This document shows positions 42,265-50,847 of a DNA stretch of 64,000 bases, one piece after another. The DNA comes from Sphingomonas spermidinifaciens (GTDB taxonomy: Bacteria > Pseudomonadota > Alphaproteobacteria > Sphingomonadales > Sphingomonadaceae), in the NCBI RefSeq assembly GCF_002351485.1, contig NZ_NWMW01000003.1, forward strand, positions 124,001 to 188,000, given 5' to 3'. Each line of letters begins with the position of its first letter. The stretch's first letter is position 1. A program made the position numbers and the translations under genes. The notes under the pieces are model-generated. The model searched no databases. It was not told the DNA's origin and worked only from the letters and a program-made list of their open reading frames with translations.

Positions 42265-43725
42265 TCAGTAGGTGACGATCTTCACCTTGTCGCCCGCGCG
42301 CACCGCATCGCCCCTGCCCAGCCGGTTGAGCACCTGAAAGCGTTCGACCGGCGCGTCGGTATAGGCCATGCGCCGGGCGAGACTCTGCACCGTCTCACCT
42401 TGCTTCACCGTGATGACGCGCAGGTAGCGGGGGCGAGCGGCGCGGTTGTCTTCGGCGGTCATTCGGCGGAACGAGTCGATCATCGGCGCGAACGCCGCCA
42501 CGCCGCGTCCGGCCGGCGTGACGATCGAAAAATGATAGGCTTGTCGCGCGTCAGTCGCATAGGCGACGATCGTCACGTCTACCTGCGTTTGCCCGCTCGA
42601 TCCGCGCACCGTCGTCACCGCCGCGGGAAAGCCGCCGATCGTCATCCGCTCGACCGCCGGCTGCGCGTTGGTCGCGCCGAGGCCGCGCAGCACCGCGCCG
42701 ACATAGCGTTCCAGATTGCCGTCATAGGCGCCCGCCGCGAACTGCGCCTGGCCGCCCTGCCCGCTGATGCTCACTGCCTTGGCCCCGTTCTGCATCGTAT
42801 AGCCCGCGGGCACGGTGAAGGCGACGCGGCCTGGGGGATAGAGGAAGCTCTGCCCCTCGATCACGCCCTGCTTCGGATCGTCGCCATAGAGAAGGCCGTC
42901 GATCGCCGCGAGAAAGGCGTCGCGGTTGCGCATGCCCGTCGCCGGCCCGGCCTGTTGCGCGGCACGCTCGACCCGGGCGCCCGGATCGGGGTGCGTGCTC
43001 GCCCAGGCGGGCGTCGCCCGGGCATCGCCGCGCAACTGCTGCTCGAGCGCGGTCTGCGACGCGAGCGCGTCGAGCATCGAGGCCATCGCCTCCGGATCGT
43101 AGCGCGCACGGCGCAGGTAATTGATGCCGAGATCGTCCGACTCGGTCTCCTGCTTGCGCGAATAGCCGAGCGTGAGAAGCTGCGCGCCGGTCCCCACGCC
43201 GCGGCCGAGCAGCTGGCCGAATCCCGAATTACCCGTCACCGCGCCTACCGCCAGCTGGCCGAGCGCGCCGAGGATCGAGTTGCGCTGCGCCACCCGCTGC
43301 CGCGACTGGCTGTGCCGCGCGGCGACATGGCCGACCTCATGTCCCAGCACCGCCGCCAGCTCCGCCTCGTCGTTCATCAGCGCGAGCAGCTGGCGCGTCA
43401 CATAGATGTAGCCGCCGGGGATCGCGAAGGCATTGTTGACCGGGCTGTTGAGCAGCGTCACGTCGAACGCGCCGGGATTTGACGAGAGCCCCGATTGCGT
43501 CGCGATCCGCCGGCCCACGCCCTCGACATAGGTCGCGGCCCGTCCACTCATCCGGCCGCCATATTCGGCGACGATGCCGGCATTGGCCCTGGCCCCCTGC
43601 TGCCGCTCGGCCGGGGTGATCGCCGCGGCCTGTCCGGCGGCAAGATCGGCGCGCTGCGCAGGTGCCGCGACGGGCGCCGCCAGCATCAGCGACGCGGTTG
43701 CAAGCCAGGCGCTCTTCTTCATCAT
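42265..43725 (-). CDS. M48-family metalloprotease with C-terminal LysM domain
   Basis: About 486 residues; ATGs at 43725 and 43722 share one GGAG, which sits better for the second. The signal peptide ends near APAQR. The peptidase core has VLGHEVGHVAARH (zinc ligands in HEVGH) and the downstream Glu in ETESDDLGINYLRRARYDP. A middle domain of unknown role spans about 290-420. The last ~50 residues are a LysM module (VITVKQGETVQSLARRMAY, VLNRLG) that binds peptidoglycan. It is related to BepA-type proteases that maintain outer-membrane assembly; the LysM anchor is typical of alphaproteobacterial forms. Confidence 0.93.
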   Translation of the reverse strand: MMKKSAWLATASLMLAAPVAAPAQRADLAAGQAAAITPAERQQGARANAGIVAEYGGRMSGRAATYVEGVGRRIATQSGLSSNPGAFDVTLLNSPVNNAFAIPGGYIYVTRQLLALMNDEAELAAVLGHEVGHVAARHSQSRQRVAQRNSILGALGQLAVGAVTGNSGFGQLLGRGVGTGAQLLTLGYSRKQETESDDLGINYLRRARYDPEAMASMLDALASQTALEQQLRGDARATPAWASTHPDPGARVERAAQQAGPATGMRNRDAFLAAIDGLLYGDDPKQGVIEGQSFLYPPGRVAFTVPAGYTMQNGAKAVSISGQGGQAQFAAGAYDGNLERYVGAVLRGLGATNAQPAVERMTIGGFPAAVTTVRGSSGQTQVDVTIVAYATDARQAYHFSIVTPAGRGVAAFAPMIDSFRRMTAEDNRAARPRYLRVITVKQGETVQSLARRMAYTDAPVERFQVLNRLGRGDAVRAGDKVKIVTY

Positions 43726-43926
43726 CCACTCCAAACCCCGGTTTGCCCCGGCTAACGCCGCGCCATCCCGCCGGTTCCGGAACGATCCAGCCCTTGCCCC
43801 GCAGCCTTGCCAGCGCTATGTCCGGCGCTCAATCCGACAATCTGGATGGACTGCACCGACTTCCCCGAGGGAAACGGGCAGCAGGCCCATGCCCGGTTGG
43901 CGGCCGATCAATCGAGGATCAGTGAA

Positions 43927-44130
43927 GTGGCCAAGACCAGTCCGTCCGAGTTCATCCGCCAGGTACGCGCCGAAACCGCAAAGGTGGTGTGGCCGACGCG
44001 GCGCGAAACGGTGATGACCGCGGTGATGGTGGTCATCATGACCTCGCTGCTCGCGATCTTCTTCCTGGGCGTCGACACCTTCTTCGACACCCTGGTCAAG
44101 TTCCTCCTCTCGCTCGCGCAAAAGGGATAA
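43927..44130 (+). CDS. secE: SecE preprotein translocase subunit
   Basis: 67 residues from a GTG at 43927 with GAGG nine bases upstream; the frame is open to 43807 but has no signal there. EFIRQVRAETAKVVWPTRRETV is the conserved amphipathic helix, followed by one transmembrane segment (AVMVVIMTSLLAIFFLGV). This is the minimal SecE of non-enteric bacteria. It clamps SecY in the SecYEG channel. nusG starts seven bases downstream. Confidence 0.95.
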   Translation: MAKTSPSEFIRQVRAETAKVVWPTRRETVMTAVMVVIMTSLLAIFFLGVDTFFDTLVKFLLSLAQKG

Positions 44131-44137
44131 TTCGACG

Positions 44138-44674
44138 ATGGCGCGCTGGTACATCATCCACGCTTATTCGGGCTTCGAGAACAAGGTCCGCGATTCGATC
44201 ATGTCGGAAGCGAACCGCATGGGCCTGGAGCGGCTGGTCGAGGCGATCGAGGTGCCGACCGAGCAGGTGACCGAGGTCCGCCGCGGCAAGAAGGTGCAGT
44301 CCGAGCGCAAGTTCATGCCCGGCTATGTCCTCGCCAAGCTTGAGCTCAACGACGACGTCTATCACCTCGTCAAGAACACGCCCAAGGTGACGGGCTTCCT
44401 CGGCTCGTCGGGCAAGCCGCAGCCGGTGAGCGACGCCGAAGCCGCGCGGATGCTCAATTCCAAGGAAGAGGCCGCCTCTGCGCCTAAGCAGAAGATCAAG
44501 GTCGATTTCGAGATCGGCGATTCGGTCAAGGTGCTGGACGGCCCGTTCGCCAGCTTCAACGGCCTCGTCGAGGAACTCGATTTCGACAAGGCAAAGGTCA
44601 AGGTCGCGGTGTCGATCTTCGGCCGCGCGACCCCGGTCGAACTCGACTTCGAGCAGGTCGAGCGCAGCAAGTAG
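44138..44674 (+). CDS. nusG: Transcription antitermination factor NusG
   Basis: 178 residues. The NGN domain has WYIIHAYSGFENKVRDSI, EVRRGKKVQSERKFMPGYVLAKLELNDDVYHLV and VTGFLG. The KOW domain has FEIGDSVKVLDGPFASFNGLVEEL and VSIFGRATPVELDFEQVE. Its length is normal. It binds RNA polymerase and links it to Rho or ribosomes. It is co-transcribed with secE. A hairpin follows, so the usual rplK-rplA genes do not come next in this genome. Confidence 0.97.
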   Translation: MARWYIIHAYSGFENKVRDSIMSEANRMGLERLVEAIEVPTEQVTEVRRGKKVQSERKFMPGYVLAKLELNDDVYHLVKNTPKVTGFLGSSGKPQPVSDAEAARMLNSKEEAASAPKQKIKVDFEIGDSVKVLDGPFASFNGLVEELDFDKAKVKVAVSIFGRATPVELDFEQVERSK

Positions 44675-44682
44675 TTGTCTTG

Positions 44683-44710
44683 GCCCCGCCGTGCACGATC
44701 GCGGCGGGGC
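44683..44710 (+). terminator. Hairpin terminator after nusG
   Basis: GCCCCGCCG (44683-44691) pairs perfectly with CGGCGGGGC (44702-44710) and is followed by ACTTCTCCCCTT. It starts eight bases after the nusG stop. The U-run is poor, so termination may be partial or Rho-assisted. Confidence 0.5.
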
Positions 44711-44775
44711 ACTTCTCCCCTTGCCGCCGCGCCCACGACCCGCGACAAGCGCCGCTCGAGTGAAGGGGAGTTCGA

Positions 44776-45324
44776 ATGATCCTGTCGGACCGGTGGATTC
44801 GCGAAGCGGCGCAGGGCGGCATGATCGAGCCGTTCGTCGAGAGTCAGCGTCGCGAGGGCTGCATCAGCTATGGGCTGTCCTCCTATGGCTATGACGCGCG
44901 CGTTGCCGACGAGTTCAAGATTTTCACCAACGTCGATTCGGCGGTGGTCGACCCCAAGGATTTCGCCGCCAACAGCTTCGTCGATCGCAAGACCGACGTA
45001 TGCATCATTCCGCCGAACAGCTTCGCGCTGGCCCGCACGGTCGAATATTTCCGGGTGCCGCGCGACGTGCTCGTCATCTGCCTCGGCAAGTCGACCTATG
45101 CGCGCTGCGGGATCATCGTGAACGTGACCCCGCTCGAACCCGAATGGGAGGGGCATGTGACGCTCGAATTCTCGAACACGACGCCGCTGCCGGCCAAGAT
45201 TTATGCCAACGAAGGCGCCTGCCAGTTCCTGTTCCTGAAAGGCGAGCAGCCGTGCGAGACGAGCTATGCCGACCGCGCAGGCAAATATATGGGTCAGCGC
45301 GGCGTCACGCTGCCGCGGCTCTGA
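44776..45324 (+). CDS. dcd: dCTP deaminase
   Basis: 182 residues, normal for Dcd. Motifs: [80 protein letters not shown] and [14 protein letters not shown]. The GKSTYARCG and [10 protein letters not shown] segments carry the catalytic and binding residues. It converts dCTP to dUTP for thymidylate synthesis. GGGGAG lies upstream of the ATG. The next gene follows after five bases. Confidence 0.97.
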   Translation: MILSDRWIREAAQGGMIEPFVESQRREGCISYGLSSYGYDARVADEFKIFTNVDSAVVDPKDFAANSFVDRKTDVCIIPPNSFALARTVEYFRVPRDVLVICLGKSTYARCGIIVNVTPLEPEWEGHVTLEFSNTTPLPAKIYANEGACQFLFLKGEQPCETSYADRAGKYMGQRGVTLPRL

Positions 45325-45329
45325 CGGCG

Positions 45330-45602
45330 GTGACCGAAGACGTGCAGTTCGACGATCAGGCCCGCCACTATTTCGGCACCGATGACCTCGGCAGCGTGCC
45401 GCAGGACGCGCTGCTCGCCGGGATCGAGCGGATGCGGGTGGATCTGGGGCTCACCACCGATGCCTCGCACCGCTTCGCGCTCTGGACGATGCTCTACATG
45501 CTGGGCGCGGCACCCGATCTGGAGGCGACGTTCAAGCGAGCCGAGGATCGTGAGGCGGCACGCGACCTCATGGATATGCTCGACGCCGAGGACGAGGACT
45601 GA
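45330..45602 (+). CDS. Small conserved-looking acidic protein after dcd
   Basis: 90 residues from a GTG five bases after the dcd stop. It is acidic and helical: FGTDDLGSVPQDALLAGIERMRVDL, HRFALWTMLYMLGAAPDLE, and DREAARDLMDMLDAEDED at the end. No signal peptide, membrane segment or known motif is present. Its position suggests co-transcription with dcd. I cannot assign a function. Confidence 0.7.
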   Translation: MTEDVQFDDQARHYFGTDDLGSVPQDALLAGIERMRVDLGLTTDASHRFALWTMLYMLGAAPDLEATFKRAEDREAARDLMDMLDAEDED

Positions 45603-45641
45603 GGGCCCGGCTGTCAGCCTCCTTCTCCGGCTACTCGTCAG

Positions 45642-45657
45642 CCCGGACTTGATCCGG
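45642..45657. repeat. Short intergenic palindrome (CCCGGACTTGATCCGG type)
   Basis: CCGGA and TCCGG arms around CTTGA lie within GTCAGCCCGGACTTGATCCGG. This resembles the short dispersed palindromes found between genes in many alphaproteobacteria. One copy only is seen in the window, in the 224-base gap after 45602. Confidence 0.35.
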
Positions 45658-45826
45658 AGCACTGCTTAAGCGTCACCTCGCGTAGGCGCGGATGCCGATC
45701 AACTCCGAAGTAAGGCACGTGATAGCCGGCGCTTTGGCTTGGCCCCTCGCGCCGAGAAGATGCAGCGGCGCCGTCCCGCAACGCTGTGGCAGAGCGCGCC
45801 TATAGCGGGCGCGCCCTGCCCTGGCG

Positions 45827-46189
45827 TCAGCGAGCAGCCATCCGCTGTCGCTCGAGCTTCATCATTCCGCGCTTGGCGATCACATGCGAATCCTGCGCGA
45901 AGTCGGGGCGCAGCAGCAGTGACACGTTTTCGGCCTGCATGGCGCGCGCATACATCGCCTGCGCTGCGTCGAGCCGGTTGGTGCGCGCATAGATCGCCGC
46001 GAGATTGATGAGCAGTTCGGGCTTTGTCGGTTCGAGCGCGAGCTGCGCGCGCAGCGACGTCTCGGCCTCGGTGAAGTCGCCCGCCTCGATGGCGTTGTGG
46101 GCATAGGGGTCGGCCCGGTCCTGTGCCACGGCCGACGCCGCCGGGACGCCCAGCATCGCCGTGACAATGATTGCCTTGATCACACGCAT
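45827..46189 (-). CDS. Small periplasmic TPR protein
   Basis: 120 residues from the ATG at 46189 with AAGGA eight bases upstream. The signal peptide ends SAVAQD. One to two TPR motifs follow: NAIEAGDFTEAETSLRAQLALEPTKPELLINLAAIYARTNRLDAAQAMYARAM. The C-terminus is basic. It is probably a protein-binding periplasmic factor of unknown partner. It stands alone, and the tonB operon terminator lies upstream. Confidence 0.8.
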   Translation of the reverse strand: MRVIKAIIVTAMLGVPAASAVAQDRADPYAHNAIEAGDFTEAETSLRAQLALEPTKPELLINLAAIYARTNRLDAAQAMYARAMQAENVSLLLRPDFAQDSHVIAKRGMMKLERQRMAAR

Positions 46190-46326
46190 TTCGTCATCCT
46201 TCACATGTCTGTTACGTGTCGCTTACGTGACACTTATATGACATGCGCGTTTCATTAGGATGACGCAATAGCCTGTTTAAGCGAGCGGTCGCTCGAGCCG
46301 ACGATTGCAAGCTTCGCAATCGACAC

Positions 46327-46355
46327 AAAAAAAGAGGCGGCCGAAGCCGCCTCTT
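46327..46355 (-). terminator. Intrinsic terminator of the tonB-exbB-exbD-exbD operon
   Basis: On the minus strand AAGAGGCGGC pairs with GCCGCCTCTT around a TTCG tetraloop and is followed by at least five more T (T-run over 46333-46327). It lies 24 bases after the last exbD stop. This is the strongest terminator in the window. Confidence 0.93.
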
Positions 46356-46378
46356 GAAACGAGACTCATCCGAACGGA

Positions 46379-46804
46379 TCAGAACTCGCGGTACTGCTCG
46401 TTTCCGATGAAGCCCAGCTTCGTGACGTTCGCCCGCTTGATGATCGCCAGCACCTGGTCGACGCGGTCATACTTCGCCTCGGCGTCGGGCTGGAAATGCA
46501 GCTCGGGCTGCGGGCTCATCTGCGCCGTCTGATCCAGATACTGGGTCAGCGTCACCTCGTTCACGGGCGCGCCATTCCAGCTCAGGTTCCCCTGCGGATC
46601 GATCACGATCTTGTTCTTGACCGGATCGACTTCCTGCGGACGATTGGTTGACGAGTCCTGCGGCAGGTCGACCTTCACCGCGTGCGTCTGGATGGGGATG
46701 GTGATGATGAACATGATGAGCAGCACGAGCATGACGTCGATCAACGGCGTCGTGTTCATTTCGCCCATCGGTTCACCGTCTTCGGTGCCACCGCTCATTG
46801 CCAT
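46379..46804 (-). CDS. exbD: ExbD/TolR biopolymer transport protein (second copy)
   Basis: 141 residues. The N-terminus is cytoplasmic, with GEMNTTPLIDVMLVLLIMFIITIPI as the single transmembrane helix. It includes the proton-path Asp in PLIDVMLVLL. A periplasmic ExbD domain follows (VKVDLPQDSSTNRP, WNGAPVNEVTLTQYLDQ, AKYDRVDQVLAIIKRANVTKLGFIGN). It is the last gene of the operon, 29 bases after the first exbD. Confidence 0.93.
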   Translation of the reverse strand: MAMSGGTEDGEPMGEMNTTPLIDVMLVLLIMFIITIPIQTHAVKVDLPQDSSTNRPQEVDPVKNKIVIDPQGNLSWNGAPVNEVTLTQYLDQTAQMSPQPELHFQPDAEAKYDRVDQVLAIIKRANVTKLGFIGNEQYREF

Positions 46805-46833
46805 GTTTCAGTCTCCTGTCGGGTCGCCGGCAA

Positions 46834-47313
46834 TTACGCGCGGCGACCGCCGGTGCCCGCGGGCGGCTCTGAAATGAAGCCGACCTTGATGAAGCCCGCC
46901 TGCTGCATCTGATAGACGGTTCCGCCGATGCACCGGTACGGCGTGGTCACGTCGCCGCGGATATGCACTTCGGGAATGTCTTCAGGCGTCAGATTGGCGC
47001 CGAACCGGTCCACCACACCCTTCAGATTGGCGACGGCGCGGTCCTGCAGTTCCTGGCTGTTGACGCGGGTGGTGTTCCAATAGACCTCGCAGCTGCCGTC
47101 GGGCGCGCCGCGAACCGCAAGGTTGATGTTTTCGGGCTTGGTCGTGGTCGGCTCGAACTCGACCTTGGGCAACTGCACATCGACCGATTGCAGCACCACC
47201 GGCACCGCGATCAGGAAGATGATGAGGAGCACCAGCATCACGTCCACGAGCGGCGTGGTGTTGATGTCCGACATCACCCGCTCTTCCGTGCCGTTGCCTA
47301 CGCTCATCGCCAT
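46834..47313 (-). CDS. exbD: ExbD/TolR biopolymer transport protein (first copy)
   Basis: 159 residues. The transmembrane helix SDINTTPLVDVMLVLLIIFLIAVPV carries the conserved Asp. The periplasmic domain has VDVQLPKVEFEP and a longer loop with a Cys pair (GSCEVYWNT, TPYRCIGGTVYQMQQAGF). It differs enough from the second copy that the two could form a hetero-dimer in the ExbB pentamer pore, an arrangement known from some alphaproteobacteria and Bacteroidetes. Confidence 0.93.
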   Translation of the reverse strand: MAMSVGNGTEERVMSDINTTPLVDVMLVLLIIFLIAVPVVLQSVDVQLPKVEFEPTTTKPENINLAVRGAPDGSCEVYWNTTRVNSQELQDRAVANLKGVVDRFGANLTPEDIPEVHIRGDVTTPYRCIGGTVYQMQQAGFIKVGFISEPPAGTGGRRA

Positions 47314-47407
47314 ATGCGAATTCCTATCCTAGTCTCATGTCCGGCTTGAGCGGCCGGTGGAGCGATACCAGATCCCGCAGGACCCGGCATCGCTCCAACC
47401 CGATCGA

Positions 47408-48214
47408 TCAGCGGGTCTGCGCGCCGCCGACCTGGCCGGCCGTCGTCGTCGGAGCGGCGGCCTTGGTCGCGGCACCGGGCTGCGCCTTGGGCGTGCCGGC
47501 GGCGGTGGCGATCGACGGACGCACCGCGCCGTTCGAGGCGAGATAGCCGAGCACGGCGGTCGAGAAGGCCGACAGCTCCTCGGCGATCGCCTTGTTGCGA
47601 CGCTGCAGCCAGTTGTACGACAGCACCGCCGGGACGGCGACCGCAAGACCGAGGGCGGTCATGATGAGCGCCTCACCGACCGGACCGGCAACGGCATCGA
47701 TCGACGCCTGCCCCGACATGCCGATCTTGATGAGCGCGCGGTAGATGCCGATCACGGTACCGAACAGGCCGATGAACGGCGCGGTCGAACCCACGGTCGC
47801 GAGGAAGGCGAGACCGCCGCCCAGCTTCGAGTTGATCGCCGCTTCCGAACGGGCGAGCGAACCGTGCAGCCAGTCATGCGCCTCGACCGGATCGGTCAGC
47901 TTCGAGTGCTGCTCCTGCGCGTCGATGCCGTCGTCGACGAGCTGGCGATAGGCCGAGTTCTTCTCGAGCTTCGCCGCACCCTCGCGCAGGCTGTTCGAGC
48001 GCCAGAACTCGGCGCGGACGCGCTTCGCCTGGTTCATGATCTTCTGCTGCTCGAAGAGCTTGGTGAACAGGATGTAGAACGACACGACCGACATCAGGAC
48101 CATGATCGCGAAGGTGCCCTGCGCGATCAGACCGCCCTGCTCGAGAGCGGCCATCAGGCCGTAGGGGTTTTCGCCTTCGGCCGCCGGCGCGGCGGCAAGG
48201 ATGGTGGTGAGCAT
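47408..48214 (-). CDS. exbB: ExbB/TolQ/MotA proton channel protein
   Basis: 268 residues with three membrane helices: about 32-52 (GTFAIMVLMSVVSFYILFTKL), about 135-160 (LGGGLAFLATVGSTAPFIGLFGTVIGIY) and about 180-205 (LIMTALGLAVAVPAVLSYNWL). The TAPFIGLFGTVIGI and GEALIMTALGLAVAVPAV segments are the family signatures. The C-terminus is Ala/Pro-rich. It works with ExbD and TonB to pass proton-motive force to outer-membrane receptors. Confidence 0.95.
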   Translation of the reverse strand: MLTTILAAAPAAEGENPYGLMAALEQGGLIAQGTFAIMVLMSVVSFYILFTKLFEQQKIMNQAKRVRAEFWRSNSLREGAAKLEKNSAYRQLVDDGIDAQEQHSKLTDPVEAHDWLHGSLARSEAAINSKLGGGLAFLATVGSTAPFIGLFGTVIGIYRALIKIGMSGQASIDAVAGPVGEALIMTALGLAVAVPAVLSYNWLQRRNKAIAEELSAFSTAVLGYLASNGAVRPSIATAAGTPKAQPGAATKAAAPTTTAGQVGGAQTR

Positions 48215-48283
48215 GTTCAGGTAGATCCTCTGGAAAGGGTATGGGGGCCGGCCCGGACCATGACGGTCCGGACCCTGAAACCG

Positions 48284-48958
48284 CTAGTCTTCAAGCTGCC
48301 ATGTGATCGACAGCGGATAGGTCGACTGGATCGGCCTCCCCGAGTCGTCCTGCGCGGGGGTAAACCGGGCCCGTCGGGCACCGCGACAAGTCGCCTCGTC
48401 GAGCGCGCTGTTGCCCGAGCCCGACGTCACGACGCAGTTCGCCACGCGGCCGTCAGTCCCGATGGTCAGCGTCGCACGAACGCGGCCCTGGGCCTGATCA
48501 CGAATGGCCGACGGCGGGTAGTTGTCGCGGCCGAAATACTGACCGAGATTACCCTTTGGGCCCGCCTTCTTGCTGATGACGGGCGCGGGCGGCGCGGGCG
48601 GAGCAACGGGCGCGGGCGGGGCCGGCGGCGCTGCGATCGGTACCGGCACATAAACCGGCGGCGGCTCCCTGACCGACTGCACCACCACCGGCGGCGGCGT
48701 GTTGGTCTTGACGATCGGCGGCGGCGTCACAACCGGGGGCGGCTGCGTCGGCTGCTCCGGCGGCGGCGGTGGCGGCTCGTCCGGCGGTGGCGGCGGCTCT
48801 TCCTGGACGTCGAAGACATCCATCTTCTCGGTCGCCTGCTTGATGTATTGAAACGCCAAGCCGGTTACGAAGGCGTAGCCCAACACCGCGTGGATCGCCG
48901 CGACGATAATGATCGCGATGATCCTGCCGGAGCCTGCTTTTTGGTCAGCATAGGCCAT
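48284..48958 (-). CDS. tonB: TonB energy transducer
   Basis: 224 residues. A membrane anchor (RIIAIIIVAAIHAVLGYAFV) is followed by a long Pro-rich periplasmic spacer (EEPPPPPDEPPPPPPEQP and onward). The TonB C-terminal domain has GRVRATLTIGTDGRVANCVV, SGSGNSALDEATCR and the final PLSITWQLED. It is the first gene of the tonB-exbB-exbD-exbD operon. The 264-base gap upstream (48959-49222) must hold its promoter and the divergent one. I see no clear Fur box there. Confidence 0.95.
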   Translation of the reverse strand: MAYADQKAGSGRIIAIIIVAAIHAVLGYAFVTGLAFQYIKQATEKMDVFDVQEEPPPPPDEPPPPPPEQPTQPPPVVTPPPIVKTNTPPPVVVQSVREPPPVYVPVPIAAPPAPPAPVAPPAPPAPVISKKAGPKGNLGQYFGRDNYPPSAIRDQAQGRVRATLTIGTDGRVANCVVTSGSGNSALDEATCRGARRARFTPAQDDSGRPIQSTYPLSITWQLED

Positions 48959-49222
48959 TCAGTAACGACACTCCTCAATTCCCGCGCGTAGCTCATCCGG
49001 CGCCGCGGCTCCGGGCCCATGTGCTCTTGCACAATGTGCCCAAAATGCGGCGGCACGCCAAGCCCGCTGCTCCGCTGCGGCACGCGGCCTGTCCGGAGCC
49101 CGGATTGTTATCGTTGCATCCGACGTGACGCAAACGGTTTGTCGGACGCAACAAACGTATAAACGACGTATGGCAGAATTATTTCTGTAACCCCCCGCCC
49201 CGTTCGCATAGGAAGCCAGCCC

Positions 49223-50086
49223 ATGAAACCGACCTCCTTGCTAGCGGTAGCATGCGTTACCGTCGCGATCCCGGCCAGCCCCATCGGGGCGCAAAACCAA
49301 CAGATCGTGGCGGAAAGCGGGCAGGCTCCGCAAGCGGCGTCGCCCACGCTCGGTTATGCCGACACAATGGGCCGAGTGCTGCAATCACCCATGATCGTCG
49401 ATGCGACGATCCGAAGCGCCGTCAGGATAAAAGGAGCGGAAGCGGCCGGGTTGGCAACCGGATATGCACGTTTCTACGTCGAGGCCGACTTGGGCCAGCT
49501 GATTCGCGCGCCCGGTCCGGCGGCGTCCCGGCTTGGCTGGCTTGCTGATGTGCCGCTCGATGCTCGCGGGCGGGTGCCCCGGCTCAGAAAGGCGCGCGTT
49601 ATCGCCTTTGCGCGGCCGGTCGCCGGTCGGGCCGACCAGATCCAGCTCATATCGCCCGAGGCGCAGATCGCCTGGACGCCGGCCGACGACGCGCAGATCA
49701 AGCGCGCGGTACGCGAGGTGCTTGCCCCCGACGCGCCGCCCGCGATCACCGGCATCGGCAACGCATTCCACGTCCCCGGCAGCCTGCCCGGCGAAGGCGA
49801 GACCCAGGTCTTCCTCCAGACGCCGAGCGGCGACCCCGTTTCGCTGCTGATTCTGCGCCGCCCGGGCGAGCAGCGCCGCTGGGCGGTGTCGCTCGGCGAG
49901 ATTGTCGACGAGGCCGCGGGTCCGCCGGCGCGCGACACGCTGCTCTGGTATCGGCTCGCCTGCGGTTTGCCGCGTGTGCTCCCTGACAGCGCCGTCGCCA
50001 ACGAAGAGCCCGCGCGCGCCGGCATTGCGGCGGAGGACTATGCCTTCGTGATCGCCGCGCTGGGGCCATGCGGTAAGCCGGCCTAG
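49223..50086 (+). CDS. Hypothetical exported protein
   Basis: 287 residues with AGGA nine bases before the ATG. The signal peptide ends near PIGAQN. The mature protein has RFYVEADLGQLIRAPGPAASRLGWLADVPLD, QIQLISPEAQIAWTP, GETQVFLQTPSGDPVSLLILRR and RWAVSLGEIVDEAAGPP, a beta-rich pattern repeated across the sequence. I do not recognise the family. It looks like a conserved sphingomonad periplasmic protein. It converges on and overlaps the next gene by four bases. Confidence 0.8.
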   Translation: MKPTSLLAVACVTVAIPASPIGAQNQQIVAESGQAPQAASPTLGYADTMGRVLQSPMIVDATIRSAVRIKGAEAAGLATGYARFYVEADLGQLIRAPGPAASRLGWLADVPLDARGRVPRLRKARVIAFARPVAGRADQIQLISPEAQIAWTPADDAQIKRAVREVLAPDAPPAITGIGNAFHVPGSLPGEGETQVFLQTPSGDPVSLLILRRPGEQRRWAVSLGEIVDEAAGPPARDTLLWYRLACGLPRVLPDSAVANEEPARAGIAAEDYAFVIAALGPCGKPA

Positions 50087-50847
50087 TCGCGCTCGAGATG
50101 CACGAAGTCGCGGGCGAAGTCGTGCAGGCCGGCGCCCCCGTCGACGAACAGCGTCTGTCCCGTGCTGGCACGTGCGCCCGCAAGATAGACGACGGCGGCG
50201 GCGACATCCTCGGGTTGTGACAGGCGGCGGAGCGGCATCGTGGCGGTCAGACGCGCGAGTTGCGCATCGCCGTAATCTTGCGTCGGGATGGTAAGACCGG
50301 GTGCCACCGCATTCACCCGCACCCGCGGCGCGAGCACGCGGGCGAGCGTCCGCGTGGCTTCGGCCAGCGCCTGCTTCGACAGCGTGTAGGCGAGCTGGTC
50401 GGCGGGCGGGTGCGCGATCCGCTGGTCGAGGATATTGACGACTGCCCCCTCGCCCTCGCCCAGCATCTGCGCCAGCGCCTTGGCGAGCAGCACCGGCGCT
50501 GCGGCGTTGACGCGAAAATGATCCACCAGTGCGTCGCCGCCGGGCAGCCCCTGCTCGTCGGCAGCGAAACGCGAGGCGTTGTTGACGAGCAACACCGGCA
50601 CCCGGCCGAACGACGCCGCCACGCGCGGCACCAGATGCTCGGCCGCGGCGAGATCGCCAAGGTCGCAGGGGAGCGCCATGAACGTGGCACCCGCGATCGT
50701 CAGTCGATCGGCGAGCCACCTCTCGGGTTCGGCACGGCTGCTCGCATGGAGCGCGAGGTCATAGCCCGCCTCGCCCAGCGCCGCGGCGATATGCGCGCCA
50801 AGGCGGCGGCAGCTGCCGGTGACGAGCGCGAGGGGGCGCTCGCTCAT
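50083..50847 (-). CDS. SDR oxidoreductase, FolM/pteridine-reductase-like
   Basis: 254 residues. The nucleotide-binding motif TGSCRRLGAHIA has the TGxxxRLG form of pteridine reductases and FolM, with Arg for NADPH, rather than the usual TGxxxGIG. NNAS, NILDQR (Asp in place of the usual Ser), and Y-x3-K in YTLSKQAL give the D-Y-K triad typical of PTR1/FolM. The gene follows folB with a four-base overlap. A role in reducing dihydropterins (dihydromonapterin or dihydrofolate) is therefore well supported by motif and context. Confidence 0.85.
   Translation of the reverse strand: MSERPLALVTGSCRRLGAHIAAALGEAGYDLALHASSRAEPERWLADRLTIAGATFMALPCDLGDLAAAEHLVPRVAASFGRVPVLLVNNASRFAADEQGLPGGDALVDHFRVNAAAPVLLAKALAQMLGEGEGAVVNILDQRIAHPPADQLAYTLSKQALAEATRTLARVLAPRVRVNAVAPGLTIPTQDYGDAQLARLTATMPLRRLSQPEDVAAAVVYLAGARASTGQTLFVDGGAGLHDFARDFVHLERD

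Noticed and set aside
48959..49222. Fur box upstream of tonB
   Set aside because: Looked for the GATAATGATAATCATTATC-like pattern on both strands; the AT-rich stretch near 49150-49190 does not match well enough to call.
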